A stretch of DNA of 6,140 nucleotides from Devosia sp. (GTDB lineage: Bacteria > Pseudomonadota > Alphaproteobacteria > Rhizobiales > Devosiaceae). Positions within the stretch are counted from its first letter, which is position 1. The number at the start of each line of letters is the position of its first letter. The notes beneath the pieces were generated by a model that did not search any database, was not told where the DNA came from, and saw only the letters and a program-made list of their open reading frames with translations. Positions 5,420 to 6,140 of the stretch are shown piece after piece. The DNA lies in NCBI GenBank assembly GCA_011322005.1, contig DROE01000055.1, positions 1 to 6,140 of the forward strand, read 5' to 3'. Both the position numbers and the translations under genes were made by a program.

Positions 5420-5950
5420 TCAGGCGGCTAGCGAAGCAATGAACCGGTCATATTCCATGCCCTGATCGCTCAGTGTTTTCTTGACCAGTTCCATTGAGGC
5501 CGCCATGCCCTCTTTTTTGTTGGAGTGGCTACGTTCCACCCGGATAAGCTCGCGATAAAGCGGGATGATGTGGTTTTCCAGAATATGACGCTCAGGCACA
5601 CGGCGGTTGGAGTGAAACCCGCTAAGCGCGCCGGACTTGTCATGGCTTGGTGTCACATGGGCAAGCACCCAGTAATGGTCGCCGTTCTTGCACCGGTTCA
5701 TCACATAGGCAAACAGTTCGCGCCCCTCCTGAATGGTTGACCACAATAGTGCAAAAATCGCCCTTGGCATTTCAGGATGCCGGATCATGGAGTGCGGTTG
5801 CCCCAGGCATTCCTGTTCAGTGTACCCCGCGATGCGCAGAAAAACATCGTTGCAGTAGGTCAGGTGCCCCTTGAGATCGGTCTTGGAAACAATCAGTTCG
5901 TTTTCACCGAAAAACTGTTCAACTCCGGTGAGGGTAGTTTCGCGAGCCAT
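5420..5950 (-). CDS. Stand-alone Aer-like PAS sensor protein
   Basis: This is a 176-residue soluble protein. Residues about 10-120 form a PAS domain that aligns without gaps with the N-terminal PAS of E. coli Aer, the FAD-binding redox sensor for aerotaxis (alignment from memory). Shared features at the same numbers are N34, GQPHSMIRHPEMP (50-62; Aer has RHPD), W70 and NGDHYWV (89-95). Of R57, H58 and D60, implicated in FAD binding in Aer, the first two are kept and the third is Glu. The tail (about 121-176) is helical and charged, with no membrane segment, HAMP or signalling domain, so Aer's other parts are absent. The start is supported by GGAGGT on the minus strand (5964-5959), 8 bases before ATG. 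The next gene is a soluble MCP, so the likely job is redox or energy sensing passed to that receptor by contact, as for CetB with CetA. FAD binding is inferred, not shown; heme or another ligand is possible. Confidence 0.9.
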   Translation of the reverse strand: MARETTLTGVEQFFGENELIVSKTDLKGHLTYCNDVFLRIAGYTEQECLGQPHSMIRHPEMPRAIFALLWSTIQEGRELFAYVMNRCKNGDHYWVLAHVTPSHDKSGALSGFHSNRRVPERHILENHIIPLYRELIRVERSHSNKKEGMAASMELVKKTLSDQGMEYDRFIASLAA

Positions 5951-6011
5951 ATGGATTTACCTCCGTCGAATCGATGGGCAACAAACAACACCAGTGCGTT
6001 GCCCCGGCCCG

Positions 6012-6039
6012 ACTCTAGGTTGCTCATACCTAATAGAGT
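6012..6039. promoter_or_regulatory. Imperfect inverted repeat upstream of the PAS gene
   Basis: ACTCTAGGT (6012-6020) faces ACCT (6028-6031) and AGAGT (6035-6039) around the loop TGCTCAT, with a 3-base AAT bulge, giving nine pairs in all. It lies 62-89 bases upstream of the PAS start codon, in the leader or promoter zone of the PAS-MCP unit, and could be an operator or an mRNA hairpin. I see no convincing -35/-10 pair in this 190-base region (5951-6140). Confidence 0.35.
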
Positions 6040-6082
6040 GTGGGGGTGGAGATGTGTGGAAATGCGTACCCGAAAGGGGCCC

Positions 6083-6117
6083 CATCAAGGTTCACCAGAC
6101 ACGCGTCTGCCATCAAG
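6083..6117. repeat. Direct repeat flanking a small hairpin
   Basis: CATCAAG occurs at 6083-6089 and 6111-6117. Between the copies lies a hairpin with stem CAGAC (6096-6100) / GTCTG (6105-6109) and loop ACGC. The palindrome GGGGCCCC (6076-6083) adjoins it. No coding sequence is evident here. Spacing of 28 bases between copies could suit a regulator binding site, but chance is not excluded. Confidence 0.3.
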
Positions 6118-6140
6118 TAACTAAAAGACTGTCTCGTGAC

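Noticed and set aside
5970..5995. Sigma54-like TGG...TTGC pattern on the minus strand upstream of the PAS gene
   Set aside because: The spacing between the GG and GC elements is one base too long for the -24/-12 consensus and the CACG part is missing.

Overview
The window looks like chromosomal DNA of an alphaproteobacterium, most likely Hyphomicrobiales/Rhizobiales or a relative. This rests on the moderately GC-rich coding style, the NDK and ABC-F protein sequences, and the intergenic repeat of the 'CTTCGACAAGCTCAGGATGA / CATTGCGAG' kind known from alphaproteobacteria. It holds six genes that can be supported. There is no gene-free stretch longer than 300 bases, and no rRNA, tRNA, CRISPR array, transposase or phage gene is visible.

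Left part (1-1562). After a clear intrinsic terminator of an upstream gene (37-55) comes a small membrane-anchored protein (79-537, +). Most of its exported part is an Ala/Glu repeat built from 11-residue units, followed by a short non-repetitive C-terminal domain. It converges, across a hairpin, on a secreted DUF4344-type putative zinc metallopeptidase (595-1452, -), which starts at a GTG behind a strong Shine-Dalgarno. The 110-base gap upstream of that gene is unusually structured.

Middle part (1563-4050). A full-length YheS-type ABC-F ATPase (1563-3482, -) is transcribed away from ndk, nucleoside diphosphate kinase (3628-4050, +). The 145-base gap can be read as two back-to-back sigma70-like promoters. 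ndk ends in a hairpin that overlaps its stop codon.

Right part (4051-6140). A mosaic palindromic repeat fills the convergent gap after ndk. Beyond it is a two-gene minus-strand unit: a stand-alone Aer-like PAS protein (5420-5950), then a soluble methyl-accepting chemotaxis protein with HAMP-like repeats but no membrane segment or sensor domain (4228-5379). Both genes have near-perfect Shine-Dalgarno sites. Together they look like an energy/aerotaxis receptor split into two proteins. This resembles CetA/CetB of Campylobacter in principle, but here the signalling partner appears cytoplasmic. The leader upstream of the PAS gene contains inverted and direct repeats that could be regulatory.

The two items most worth following are the split PAS/MCP pair and the Ala/Glu hendecad protein. 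The remaining genes are housekeeping or recognisable families.
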